This document shows, piece by piece, positions 1 to 5,645 of a stretch of 5,645 nucleotides of DNA (position 1 is its first letter; every line of letters starts with the position of its first letter). This stretch comes from Sulfitobacter sp. (GTDB taxonomy: Bacteria; Pseudomonadota; Alphaproteobacteria; Rhodobacterales; Rhodobacteraceae). A program made the translations under genes and the position numbers. The stretch covers positions 1 to 5,645 of the forward strand of contig JAPKCR010000191.1 of the NCBI GenBank assembly GCA_026421135.1. Direction: 5' to 3'. The notes under the pieces were generated by a model. The model did not search any database, was not told where the DNA came from, and saw only the letters and a program-made list of their open reading frames with translations.

Positions 1-524
1 ATGCGATCGTCTACAATGAACCCGTCCGCGTTTGGCATTTCAACATCCAGGAACGTGTCCTTGGACAGAACGAAATCATCATCGATCAGGTAATTGGAAT
101 AGAGGATGTACGCCACAATCGCATAAGTCTCATCTGCCGTAAGTGTGCCTGCATCGCCATACGGCATTGAGCGGCGGATGTAGTCAAAGCTGGTGGACAG
201 GTAAGGCCAGTACGACCCGACCGTTTTCAGGGGGTCTTCGTGGGCAAGCGTGTCCATCCCGCCCGCGAGCTTCGGCCAGTTACCAATGCCTTCGGCAAAT
301 TCCCCATGACAGGATGCGCACTTGGCAGCGAAAATTACTTCGCCGTCAATCGCATTTCCTTGGCCGTCTGGCAGGCCAGTGCCATCGGGATGGACGTCCA
401 GATTCCAGGCCGCAATTTCTTCGGGCAATGCAGCACGGCCCAAACCAAATGTTTGCGCAGCTGCGGGCATGGCCAATATTGCGGCAACCGCACCGATGGA
501 GATTGATTTAAGAAACTTCGACAT
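1..524 (-). CDS. soxD: SoxD, cytochrome c subunit of sulfane dehydrogenase SoxCD (3' end missing)
   Basis: This is the electron-accepting c-type cytochrome partner of SoxC. SoxCD oxidises the sulfane sulfur bound to SoxY in the periplasm and passes electrons to small cytochromes. The 174 visible residues start MSKFLKSISIG and show a Sec-type signal peptide with likely cleavage after AAA near residue 23. A CxxCH haem site follows at Cys69-Ala-Ser-Cys72-His73, and Met120 in RRSMPYG is a plausible distal ligand. SoxD proteins are usually about 350-400 residues with two haem domains, so the second domain should lie beyond the left edge. The ATG at 524-522 has a strong ribosome binding site and overlaps the end of soxC by 17 nt, which suggests coupled translation. 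The haem motif and the position after soxC make the call firm. Confidence 0.93.
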   Translation of the reverse strand, partial: MSKFLKSISIGAVAAILAMPAAAQTFGLGRAALPEEIAAWNLDVHPDGTGLPDGQGNAIDGEVIFAAKCASCHGEFAEGIGNWPKLAGGMDTLAHEDPLKTVGSYWPYLSTSFDYIRRSMPYGDAGTLTADETYAIVAYILYSNYLIDDDFVLSKDTFLDVEMPNADGFIVDDR

Positions 525-1779
525 TTTCAGCCTCCCCATTGGGGCGAACCCACCAGGTTTGAATACAGTTGTTGTGATAGATTGAGTTCAGCCCGCGCAC
601 TTCGCGCAATTGCGTCTTGGTCGGCTGGACATAGCCGGTTTCATCCATAGCACGGCTTTGCAGATACATGTCTTCGCCGTCCCAATCTGTGTCGAGATAG
701 AAGCGGGTCAGCGCCATTTTTTCGCCGGGTTTGGCAAGACGGGCGGTTTCCCATGTCTTACCGCCGTCCTTTGACACATCAACGCGGGTGATCGCGCCAC
801 GTCCGGACCATGCCAGACCACTGATGACCAGCGGCCCCTTGCCATGGGTGATCGGCGACTGCGGGCTAGGAGAAGTGACGACTGATTTTGCGTCCATCGC
901 CCATGTCCACTTGCGGCTGATGCCGTTCGCAAGCGTGTCTGTGTATTTGCTGGTTTCTTCGCGGCTCTCGACCGGGGCATCAGTTACCTCGATGCGGCGG
1001 ATCCATTTGACCCACATGTTCCCTTCCCAACCGGGGACGACAAGACGCACAGGATAGCCATGCTCTTTGCGCAGTGCTTCGCCGTTGGCTTTGAATGCGA
1101 CCAGCACATCATCCAGCGCCTTTTCCATCGGGATTGAGCGCCCGTTCGACGACGCATCAGCGCCTTCGACGAATACCCATTTGCCCGCGGTGTCATAGCC
1201 AGCTTCCTCCAGCAGGGTACGCAGCGGAACGCCGGTATATTCCATATTGTGGATCATGCCGTGGGTGAACTGCGCGCCATTCAACTGCGCACCGGCCCAT
1301 TCCATGCCAGTGTTGGCAGCACATTCCAGAAAATACGTGTGGTTTTCGCGCGGGAAACGCTCAAGATCAGCGTAAGTGAACACAAGCGGTCGATCCACCA
1401 ACCCGTTGATCATCAGACGGTAGTCTTCTTTCTTCAGCTCGATCGCGCCCGAATGGTGCCGCTCGAATGCACAGCCTTGTGGCGTGATCGTGCCGTCCAA
1501 CGCGTGGATCGGCGTAAAGTTGATCGAACTTACTGTATCCGCGGTCAGCCATTCCACATTACGGCGGATTACATCGGCTTCGAACCTGATCGGCAGGCCG
1601 TAAGGCGAGGCATCAACGCCATCGCCAAAAGACTGCGCCCATTCCTGCGTCTCAGTGATCAGCGGATCGGGCGTTTCAGCGCGCGCAGTGCCAGCGGCAA
1701 TTGCGCCGACCCCTGCGGTTGCGGCCCCGCGCAGAAACGCACGCCGGTTTGTTTTTTTGCCTTCAAAGGTGCCTGACAT
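508..1779 (-). CDS. soxC: SoxC, molybdenum subunit of sulfane dehydrogenase SoxCD
   Basis: SoxC is the molybdopterin subunit, of the sulfite oxidase family, that with SoxD performs the six-electron oxidation of SoxY-bound sulfane sulfur. The protein is 423 residues, close to the usual length of about 430. It begins with a twin-arginine signal (NRRAFLRG at residues 11-18, likely cleavage after ARA at residue 34), fitting export of a folded cofactor-bearing protein. The molybdopterin domain covers about residues 95-275. Cys153 in the motif FLECAANTG is the expected molybdenum ligand. The C-terminal dimerisation domain covers about 305-410 and shows the family's SKDGGKTW signature at 336-343. 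The ATG at 1779 is preceded by AAGGGAAGG (1787-1795) with a 7-nt spacer, supporting this start. It lies 31 nt after soxB and overlaps soxD. A plain sulfite dehydrogenase is unlikely given the sox context. Confidence 0.96.
   Translation of the reverse strand: MSGTFEGKKTNRRAFLRGAATAGVGAIAAGTARAETPDPLITETQEWAQSFGDGVDASPYGLPIRFEADVIRRNVEWLTADTVSSINFTPIHALDGTITPQGCAFERHHSGAIELKKEDYRLMINGLVDRPLVFTYADLERFPRENHTYFLECAANTGMEWAGAQLNGAQFTHGMIHNMEYTGVPLRTLLEEAGYDTAGKWVFVEGADASSNGRSIPMEKALDDVLVAFKANGEALRKEHGYPVRLVVPGWEGNMWVKWIRRIEVTDAPVESREETSKYTDTLANGISRKWTWAMDAKSVVTSPSPQSPITHGKGPLVISGLAWSGRGAITRVDVSKDGGKTWETARLAKPGEKMALTRFYLDTDWDGEDMYLQSRAMDETGYVQPTKTQLREVRGLNSIYHNNCIQTWWVRPNGEAENVEVS
531..537 (-). promoter_or_regulatory. 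Ribosome binding site of soxD inside soxC
   Basis: On the minus strand the sequence reads GGGGAGG, then 6 nt, then the soxD ATG at 524. The site lies wholly within the last codons of soxC, so soxD initiation occurs on message still being translated for soxC. This fixes the soxD start and supports translational coupling of the two subunits. Confidence 0.8.
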
Positions 1780-1803
1780 GACAAAACCTTCCCTTGGTTA
1801 AAT

Positions 1804-1822
1804 GTCGGCGTTAGACGCCGTC
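1804..1822 (-). repeat. Short inverted repeat over the soxB stop codon
   Basis: A 6-bp perfect stem (1806-1811 with 1815-1820) closes a 3-nt loop. One more pair (1804 with 1822) lies beyond a mismatch. It covers the soxB TAA at 1811-1813 and is not followed by a U-run, so it does not resemble a terminator. It may be no more than codon-driven coincidence. Confidence 0.35.
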
Positions 1823-3514
1823 GACGGTTACACTGGTATTTTCGGCAAGGGACACGGTGCCCAGCTTGCGGATATGGCTTTCGACCACGTCCCAAATTGG
1901 CGGGCCTTCGGTGCCTTGGTTAACGCTAGCCCAGCCTGCAACCTGATAGGACTTGGCCGGGTCAATCAGCTCGCCCGTTTTCAGCAAGGTCATTTCAGTG
2001 ATCCGGCTGCCTTGCGGCTTGGTCACGTCGATCCGATAGCCTAGGCCCCCAGTACGCACCATGTCGCCGCCTTGCTGGTAATAAGGATCAGGGTTGAACA
2101 GGTTATCCGCGACGTCTTCCAGGACCACATGCAGGAATTCACCTGTCATTTCAGTACGGTACGCCTCGGGGTATGTCATCGATGTGACGTTCCAAATGTC
2201 TTCGCGGGTGATTTCCTGACCGGGCAGGATCGACGGCCCCCAACGGACGCCCGGGCTCAACGCGATGTCAGCCTCGCGTTCAGACAATAGCGCGTCGCAG
2301 ATCAAATCATCCCACGAGCCGTTAAAATTGCCGCGGCGGTAAAGCAGCGTGTCGTCAGCCGTCTTGCCAATAACTTCGCTTAGTTGATCCGCATAGGGCG
2401 CGCGCTGTTCGTCGATCAACGCAGTAATTGCCTGATCCGGTTCAATCACATCAGAGAAGATCGGGATCAGCTTGTGGCGGAAGCCCATCATACGGCCGTT
2501 CTGAACGTCCAGATCTACGCGGCTGACGAATTTACCATTCGATCCCGAAGCGACGATGATCGTCTCGCCTACCAATACGGGTTCAGGCAGCGCATCATGG
2601 GTGTGGCCCGACAGGATCACGTCAATTCCTGTGACAACGCCTGCCATCTGTTTATCAACGTCGAAACCATTGTGGCTGAGGCAGACAACCAGTTCAGCGC
2701 CCTTGGCGCGAACCTCATCGACCATTTCCTGCATCCGCTCGTCGCGAATACCAAAGGTGTATTCTGGGAACATCCAACCCGGGTTGGCGATAGGCATATA
2801 CGGAAACGCCTGACCGATCACAGCGACCTTAACACCGCCGGTTTCAAAGAATTTGTAGGGCGGGAACAGTTCGGTCGGTTCGTCCCATTCAGCGTCAAAG
2901 ATGTTCTGACCAAGGGCGGCAAAGGGCAGCCCCTCGACTATCTCATTCACGCGATCAGAGCCGAGCGTGAATTCCCAGTGGAATGTCATCGCATCAGGCT
3001 TGAGCGCATTCATCACATTTACCATATCCTGACCTTGGGTCTGGTAGCAGGTATAGCTGCCATGCCATGTATCGCCGCCATCCAGCAGCAATGCATCAGG
3101 GCGGTCGGCGCGGATTTGGTTAATCACCGTGGATACGCGATCAAGGCCGCCCATCTTGCCATACCCTTGGGCCAAGGATGCGAAATCATTATAGGTCAGC
3201 GCATAGGCAGAGTGGCTACCGTCATCGATCCCATAAAGCTTGCGGAAGTCAGCGCCGGTGACGTGGGGCACTGCCCCTTTGTTGCCACCCACACCGACAT
3301 TGATCGATGGTTCGCGAAAGTAGATAGGTTTCAGTTGCGCGTGAATGTCGGTGATGTGGATCAGGCTGACATTGCCGAATGTATCAAATTCAAGCAGTTT
3401 ATCTTGGGTCAACGCCTGCTGTGCGGCCAGTTTGCCCCAATTTCCAAAAGACGATGCCCCGTAGAGGGCTGTTGCTGCCATGCTGGCTTGAAGAAAATCA
3501 CGACGAGAGATCAT
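1811..3514 (-). CDS. soxB: SoxB, thiosulfohydrolase (sulfate-releasing, metallophosphoesterase fold)
   Basis: SoxB hydrolyses the sulfonate group from the SoxY cysteine conjugate and releases sulfate; the family uses a two-manganese centre. From the chosen start the protein has 567 residues, the normal SoxB size. It opens with a twin-arginine signal (ISRRDFLQ at 2-9). The metallophosphoesterase domain follows, with metal-site motifs ITDIHAQ (Asp56, His58), DGGDTWHG (145-152), LSHNGFD (His281) and SGHTHD (His304, His306). The GNHE motif of related 5'-nucleotidases reads FHWE here (178-181). The 5'-nucleotidase C-terminal domain covers about 380-540. Four in-frame ATGs are possible (3550, 3544, 3538, 3514). 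The last is preferred: AAGG lies 8 nt upstream, it places the RR motif at the very N-terminus as in known SoxB, and the upstream ATGs lack a ribosome binding site and fall in a palindrome. The longest reading would be 579 residues. Confidence 0.95.
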   Translation of the reverse strand: MISRRDFLQASMAATALYGASSFGNWGKLAAQQALTQDKLLEFDTFGNVSLIHITDIHAQLKPIYFREPSINVGVGGNKGAVPHVTGADFRKLYGIDDGSHSAYALTYNDFASLAQGYGKMGGLDRVSTVINQIRADRPDALLLDGGDTWHGSYTCYQTQGQDMVNVMNALKPDAMTFHWEFTLGSDRVNEIVEGLPFAALGQNIFDAEWDEPTELFPPYKFFETGGVKVAVIGQAFPYMPIANPGWMFPEYTFGIRDERMQEMVDEVRAKGAELVVCLSHNGFDVDKQMAGVVTGIDVILSGHTHDALPEPVLVGETIIVASGSNGKFVSRVDLDVQNGRMMGFRHKLIPIFSDVIEPDQAITALIDEQRAPYADQLSEVIGKTADDTLLYRRGNFNGSWDDLICDALLSEREADIALSPGVRWGPSILPGQEITREDIWNVTSMTYPEAYRTEMTGEFLHVVLEDVADNLFNPDPYYQQGGDMVRTGGLGYRIDVTKPQGSRITEMTLLKTGELIDPAKSYQVAGWASVNQGTEGPPIWDVVESHIRKLGTVSLAENTSVTVDGV

Positions 3515-3522
3515 GCGACTGG

Positions 3523-3526
3523 CCTT
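3523..3526 (-). promoter_or_regulatory. Ribosome binding site supporting the internal soxB start
   Basis: The minus strand carries TAAGG followed by 8 nt (CCAGTCGC) and the ATG at 3514-3512. No purine-rich Shine-Dalgarno match precedes the three earlier in-frame ATGs at 3550, 3544 and 3538. The match is modest (AAGG core), so it favours but does not prove the 567-residue SoxB. Confidence 0.55.
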
Positions 3527-3539
3527 AATCTTACGCATT

Positions 3540-3553
3540 AACATGCGCATGTT
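3540..3553. promoter_or_regulatory. 14-bp perfect palindrome upstream of soxB (possible operator)
   Basis: The sequence AACATGCGCATGTT is its own reverse complement over all 14 bases. It sits in the soxA-soxB gap, 26 nt before the preferred soxB start and downstream of the hairpin at 3576-3602. With one base skipped, the symmetry extends to flanking ATT and AAT. A loopless palindrome fits a dimeric regulator's DNA site better than an RNA hairpin. sox genes in related bacteria are controlled by an ArsR-family repressor (SoxR), but no match to its site is claimed. The role is inferred. Confidence 0.4.
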
Positions 3554-3571
3554 TGAATGGGTATCGGACGG

Positions 3572-3602
3572 AAAACCCCACCCTACGAAAAGTAGGGCGG
3601 GG
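3572..3602 (-). terminator. Terminator-like hairpin between soxA and soxB (possible attenuator)
   Basis: In the minus-strand transcript, 3602-3592 pairs with 3586-3576 in an 11-bp GC-rich stem with one G-U pair and a 5-nt loop (UUUUC). It is followed directly by four U residues (3575-3572). The wobble is an A-C mismatch in the plus-strand reading, and the U-run lies only on the minus-strand side, so the structure is oriented with the operon. It begins 10 nt after the soxA stop. Since soxB continues in the same direction, it probably causes partial termination or protects the 3' end of a soxXYZA message. The U-run is short, so complete termination is unlikely. Confidence 0.7.
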
Positions 3603-3612
3603 ACTTGATCGT

Positions 3613-4467
3613 TTAGTTGCGGACGGACGGACCTTCGACTGAAAGGCCGTTGCCACGCGAGCCGACATACAATTCCAGCGCCACAAACTCTGGGCTACCG
3701 GGGTTGAATGTCTCGGCGCGTGTATCACGTACACACCCCTTGAAACGAGCTTGCGCCGCGTTGAGCTTGGAGTTTTTCAGACGGTAGACAGGGAAACCGT
3801 TGATCTGGCCTTGGCTCAGGTGGTCTGCACGGATCATGTTGCCATAGTTATCTTCGTGGCAATTTGCGCAGGACAGCTCGAGCTGACCAAACCGGGTGTA
3901 GTAGATTTCCTTACCCTGTTCCCAAGTCGATTGCGCAGGGCCATCGATGGCAACATTCACAGGCATGCCGCGGGAAACCGACGCCAGAAGCGCCGTCATA
4001 TCAACCATGTCGCCACCAGTGTACTTCCACTTTTCGGCACCCATGCGATTTTCACGGCAATCGTTGATCGACATTTCCAATGTGCGTACTTCGCCAGCGG
4101 ATTCGACATATTTTGGATACACAGGACGCACACCAGCCATCTCACTTGATGCACCATGGCAATCCGCACATGATTTACCCTCAGTGCCATCAGCCGTGTT
4201 CCAAGTTTCCTCGGCCTTCTCGACAAATATCATGCCAGGATTGTCGAAATCGTCCATTTCCATAGCGCGGGTTTCCGTGCCACGAAACAACCAGCCCGAC
4301 ATCACTTCGTCCATTGCATCAGAAAGATGCGCAGGCGCGGCCGTGCGTGTCACAATTTCGATTTCGTCATTGATGACCAGTTTGTCGTCTGCTGGTTCGG
4401 CCATTGCACCTGACGCCACGAAAATCGCGGTCATGCAGGCACCTAAACCTTTGGTGAATTTATTCAT
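3613..4467 (-). CDS. soxA: SoxA, two-haem cytochrome c subunit of SoxAX
   Basis: SoxA is the catalytic cytochrome of the SoxAX complex, which oxidatively joins thiosulfate to the SoxY cysteine in the periplasm. The 284 residues start with a Sec-type signal peptide (likely cleavage after AMA at residue 23). Two CxxCH haem sites are present: Cys100-Ala-Asp-Cys103-His104 and Cys200-Ala-Asn-Cys203-His204, marking the two-haem class. Two further cysteines stand in conserved contexts: Cys137 in INDCRENRM and Cys245 in FKGCVRDTRAE. The latter is the expected active-site haem ligand, which carries a persulfide in characterised SoxA. The ATG at 4467 follows GGGAGG (4475-4480) with a 7-nt spacer. It lies 27 nt after soxZ, and its stop is followed by a terminator-like hairpin before soxB. 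Confidence 0.96.
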   Translation of the reverse strand: MNKFTKGLGACMTAIFVASGAMAEPADDKLVINDEIEIVTRTAAPAHLSDAMDEVMSGWLFRGTETRAMEMDDFDNPGMIFVEKAEETWNTADGTEGKSCADCHGASSEMAGVRPVYPKYVESAGEVRTLEMSINDCRENRMGAEKWKYTGGDMVDMTALLASVSRGMPVNVAIDGPAQSTWEQGKEIYYTRFGQLELSCANCHEDNYGNMIRADHLSQGQINGFPVYRLKNSKLNAAQARFKGCVRDTRAETFNPGSPEFVALELYVGSRGNGLSVEGPSVRN

Positions 4468-4494
4468 TCTTATTCCTCCCGAGAATGCAGACGC

Positions 4495-4824
4495 TTAACC
4501 GATTGCGATGTCTTTGGTGTCTTCATAGACGTCGCCATCATCGTCATACCAAGTAAAGGTGAACGTCCCGGCCTCTGGCACGGTTGCGTCAAATTCAAGG
4601 TATGGGTTGGTCGAGACCGCCGGCTGCAATGTGAAATCCACAACGTTCTGACCGTTAAAATCGCAAGTAAAGCGGTTGATGATCGAACGTGGAATTACAT
4701 TGCCGTCGCCGTCTTTGCGCTGGCCGGATTCCATTTTGTGGCTGATCAGCGTCTTGATGGTGATTGTCTCACCTGCTGCTGCCGATTTCGGTACTTTGAC
4801 GCGGGGTTTTACACCAGATGCCAT
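4495..4824 (-). CDS. soxZ: SoxZ, sulfur carrier complex subunit
   Basis: SoxZ pairs with SoxY to form the substrate carrier SoxYZ. The 109-residue length is typical and the protein is a single immunoglobulin-like beta domain. Recognisable family segments are VKVPKSAAAGE (9-19), IKTLISHKMESGQRKD (23-38) and FTFTWYDDDGDVYE (about 88-101). There is no signal peptide and no cysteine in the catalytic C-terminal position. In this family SoxZ is exported bound to the Tat-targeted SoxY. The ATG at 4824 follows an AAGGA match about 9-10 nt upstream. An ATG at 4829 lies between the two but is out of frame. The gene lies 22 nt downstream of soxY. Confidence 0.96.
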   Translation of the reverse strand: MASGVKPRVKVPKSAAAGETITIKTLISHKMESGQRKDGDGNVIPRSIINRFTCDFNGQNVVDFTLQPAVSTNPYLEFDATVPEAGTFTFTWYDDDGDVYEDTKDIAIG

Positions 4825-4846
4825 TTCATTAATTCCTTATAAAGCC

Positions 4847-5266
4847 TTAGCCGCCGCAGCCGCCGATTGTCACTTTTACCGTGCTAGATGCTTTCGCAAA
4901 TGAGCCGTCAGCCAGTTTGGCGATTGCCACCACGTCTTGCGTACCTGCAAGACGGATGCGCGTGGACGCGTGCTGCGATCCGGCAAGCGGACCAAAGCCA
5001 AATGTCGCCACGCCCGGTGTCGGGTTGCCCATGGCCAGAACCAAAATTTCGGTCGCGCCGGGGGCGTCGACTTCGATTGGCACGGTGTTTCCGTTTTCAG
5101 CAATTTCGGGCGCGGTAAGCGTTACGCCCGTGTCTGCCATTTCTGCGCCACCTGTAAAGGCAGCAATTGCGTCATCGCCTGCGGCCGCGATGGCCAGCTT
5201 TGGCAGCGCCAGCGCCGCAAACGCGCTTGCACCCATGACGATTGCATTACGTCTTGTGAATTCCAT
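4847..5266 (-). CDS. soxY: SoxY, covalent sulfur carrier protein
   Basis: SoxY carries the sulfur intermediates on a cysteine at the end of a flexible C-terminal arm and is the hub that visits SoxAX, SoxB and SoxCD. The chosen start gives 139 residues. It has a twin-arginine-type signal (FTRRNAIVMG from residue 3) with likely cleavage after an AxA site near residues 27-29. The C-terminus is the family's diagnostic GGCGG, with Cys137 as carrier residue. ATG 5266 is preferred because AGGAG (5274-5278) lies 7 nt upstream. In-frame alternatives are a TTG at 5284 and an ATG at 5272, but the TTG lies in the intergenic hairpin and the 5272 ATG is only 1 nt from the ribosome binding site. It is directly followed by soxZ. 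Confidence 0.96.
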   Translation of the reverse strand: MEFTRRNAIVMGASAFAALALPKLAIAAAGDDAIAAFTGGAEMADTGVTLTAPEIAENGNTVPIEVDAPGATEILVLAMGNPTPGVATFGFGPLAGSQHASTRIRLAGTQDVVAIAKLADGSFAKASSTVKVTIGGCGG

Positions 5267-5273
5267 TGTCATA

Positions 5274-5278
5274 CTCCT
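5274..5278 (-). promoter_or_regulatory. Ribosome binding site that fixes the soxY start
   Basis: The minus strand reads AGGAG, then a 7-nt spacer, then ATG at 5266. This excludes the in-frame ATG at 5272 (spacer of 1 nt) and makes the upstream TTG at 5284 unlikely, since the site would lie inside the coding sequence. Confidence 0.75.
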
Positions 5279-5282
5279 GAAC

Positions 5283-5302
5283 AAACCCCTTTTGCGGGGC
5301 TT
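5283..5302 (-). repeat. Small hairpin between soxX and soxY
   Basis: Starting right after the soxX stop, the minus-strand RNA can pair 5302-5296 (AAGCCCC) with 5289-5283 (GGGGUUU) around a 6-nt loop. This gives four G-C pairs, one G-U and two A-U. Only a poor U-rich stretch follows, so it is a weak terminator at best. A role in message processing or partial attenuation before soxY is possible. The plus-strand reading has a T-run after the stem but no plus-strand gene to end. Confidence 0.45.
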
Positions 5303-5645
5303 TTAATCTTTGAGTGTGGCGAGATACGCCACCACGTCTTCAATTTGCTGTGCCGACAAAAGCGGCCCCAGTGTTTCATCGGCAGCCTTACCGGTATAAC
5401 CCTTGCCCGGACGGATATAGCCCGTGTCCTTGTAAAAGGACGGCATCATTGTGCCCTCGAACATCATCTTGGCGTTCGCCACGATCCCGCGCAGCTCTGC
5501 CTCGCTCCAGCGGTCGCCGGCACCGTCAAGTGAAGGGCCGATCAAACCTTGGAATGCGATGTCTGGCAAAGCACTGACTTCGTGGCAGGCTACGCAGTTG
5601 CCCAGCTTTTTGCTGCCGACAATTTTAGCGCCCTCTTCAGGGTTG
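5303..5645 (-). CDS. soxX: SoxX, monohaem cytochrome c subunit of SoxAX (5' end missing)
   Basis: SoxX is the electron-accepting cytochrome partner of SoxA in the complex that loads thiosulfate onto SoxYZ. The reading frame is open to the right edge and gives 113 residues before TAA at 5305-5303. The signal peptide and start lie outside; SoxX is usually about 150 residues, so roughly 30-45 are missing. A CxxCH site (NCVACHEV) lies about 17 residues from the edge. GTMMPSFYKD further on carries a candidate methionine axial ligand. The C-terminal helix (SAQQIEDVVAYLATLKD) is typical of class I cytochromes c. A TTG at 5569 could start a shorter frame, but that would remove the haem motif and is rejected. 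It is the first visible gene of the operon, 36 nt before soxY. Confidence 0.94.
   Translation of the reverse strand, partial: NPEEGAKIVGSKKLGNCVACHEVSALPDIAFQGLIGPSLDGAGDRWSEAELRGIVANAKMMFEGTMMPSFYKDTGYIRPGKGYTGKAADETLGPLLSAQQIEDVVAYLATLKD

Noticed and set aside
1249..1776. A 175-codon plus-strand open frame opposite the 5' part of soxC
   Set aside because: Its translation has no recognisable family, and it is fully covered by the conserved SoxC coding sequence.
2384..3541. A 385-codon open frame on the plus strand, antisense to soxB
   Set aside because: It mirrors soxB codon structure, has no recognisable domain, and lies entirely opposite a clearly real, well-conserved gene. Long antisense frames are common in such codon-biased DNA.
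3515..3571. A possible sigma-70-like promoter (TAAGAT as -10) between the hairpin and soxB
   Set aside because: The -10 matches only four of six positions and no acceptable -35 lies at the right distance, so it is not supported beyond chance.
5283..5302. A plus-strand terminator reading (GC stem followed by T residues)
   Set aside because: No plus-strand gene exists upstream for it to terminate, and one stem position becomes an A-C mismatch on that strand.
4881..5533. Overlapping plus-strand open frames opposite soxY and soxX (141 and 198 codons)
   Set aside because: They are shadows of soxY and soxX, with no protein family resemblance and no promoter or ribosome binding context that stands out.
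5303..5569. An 88-residue SoxX starting at a TTG at 5569
   Set aside because: The frame stays open upstream to the window edge and includes the CxxCH haem site there. The gene is a longer SoxX cut by the window, not a short haemless one.

Overview
The window is a stretch of one minus-strand operon encoding the periplasmic Sox (sulfur-oxidising) multienzyme system. Read in the direction of transcription (right to left), the order is soxX (5' end cut by the right edge), soxY, soxZ, soxA, soxB, soxC, soxD (3' end cut by the left edge). Five genes are complete. This is the classical soxXYZABCD order of alphaproteobacteria. The protein sequences, a two-haem SoxA, the presence of SoxCD and the moderate GC content suggest a Rhodobacterales (Roseobacter-type) bacterium. 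That placement is by recognition of the sequences and was not computed.

Layout: soxX 5303-5645 (partial), 36-nt gap with a small hairpin, soxY 4847-5266, 22-nt gap, soxZ 4495-4824, 27-nt gap, soxA 3613-4467, 98-nt gap, soxB 1811-3514, 31-nt gap, soxC 508-1779, 17-nt overlap, soxD 1-524 (partial). The soxA-soxB gap is the largest. It holds a terminator-like hairpin with a short U-run and, further downstream, a 14-bp perfect palindrome just ahead of soxB. No plus-strand gene, RNA gene, mobile element or CRISPR array was seen.

How the genes work together (known for the family): SoxYZ carries the substrate on the C-terminal cysteine of SoxY. The c-type cytochrome SoxAX joins thiosulfate to that cysteine. 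SoxB hydrolyses the terminal sulfonate to release sulfate. SoxCD oxidises the remaining sulfane sulfur on the carrier to a sulfonate, which SoxB releases as a second sulfate. Because soxCD is present, the organism should be able to oxidise thiosulfate fully to sulfate rather than store sulfur globules. Every protein has a visible export signal except SoxZ, which is expected to travel with SoxY, and SoxX, whose N-terminus lies outside the window.

The genes themselves are ordinary, and no undescribed system was found. The points worth a second look are regulatory: the hairpin and the palindrome that split the operon between soxXYZA and soxBCD, and start-codon choices for soxB and soxY that change the apparent N-termini.
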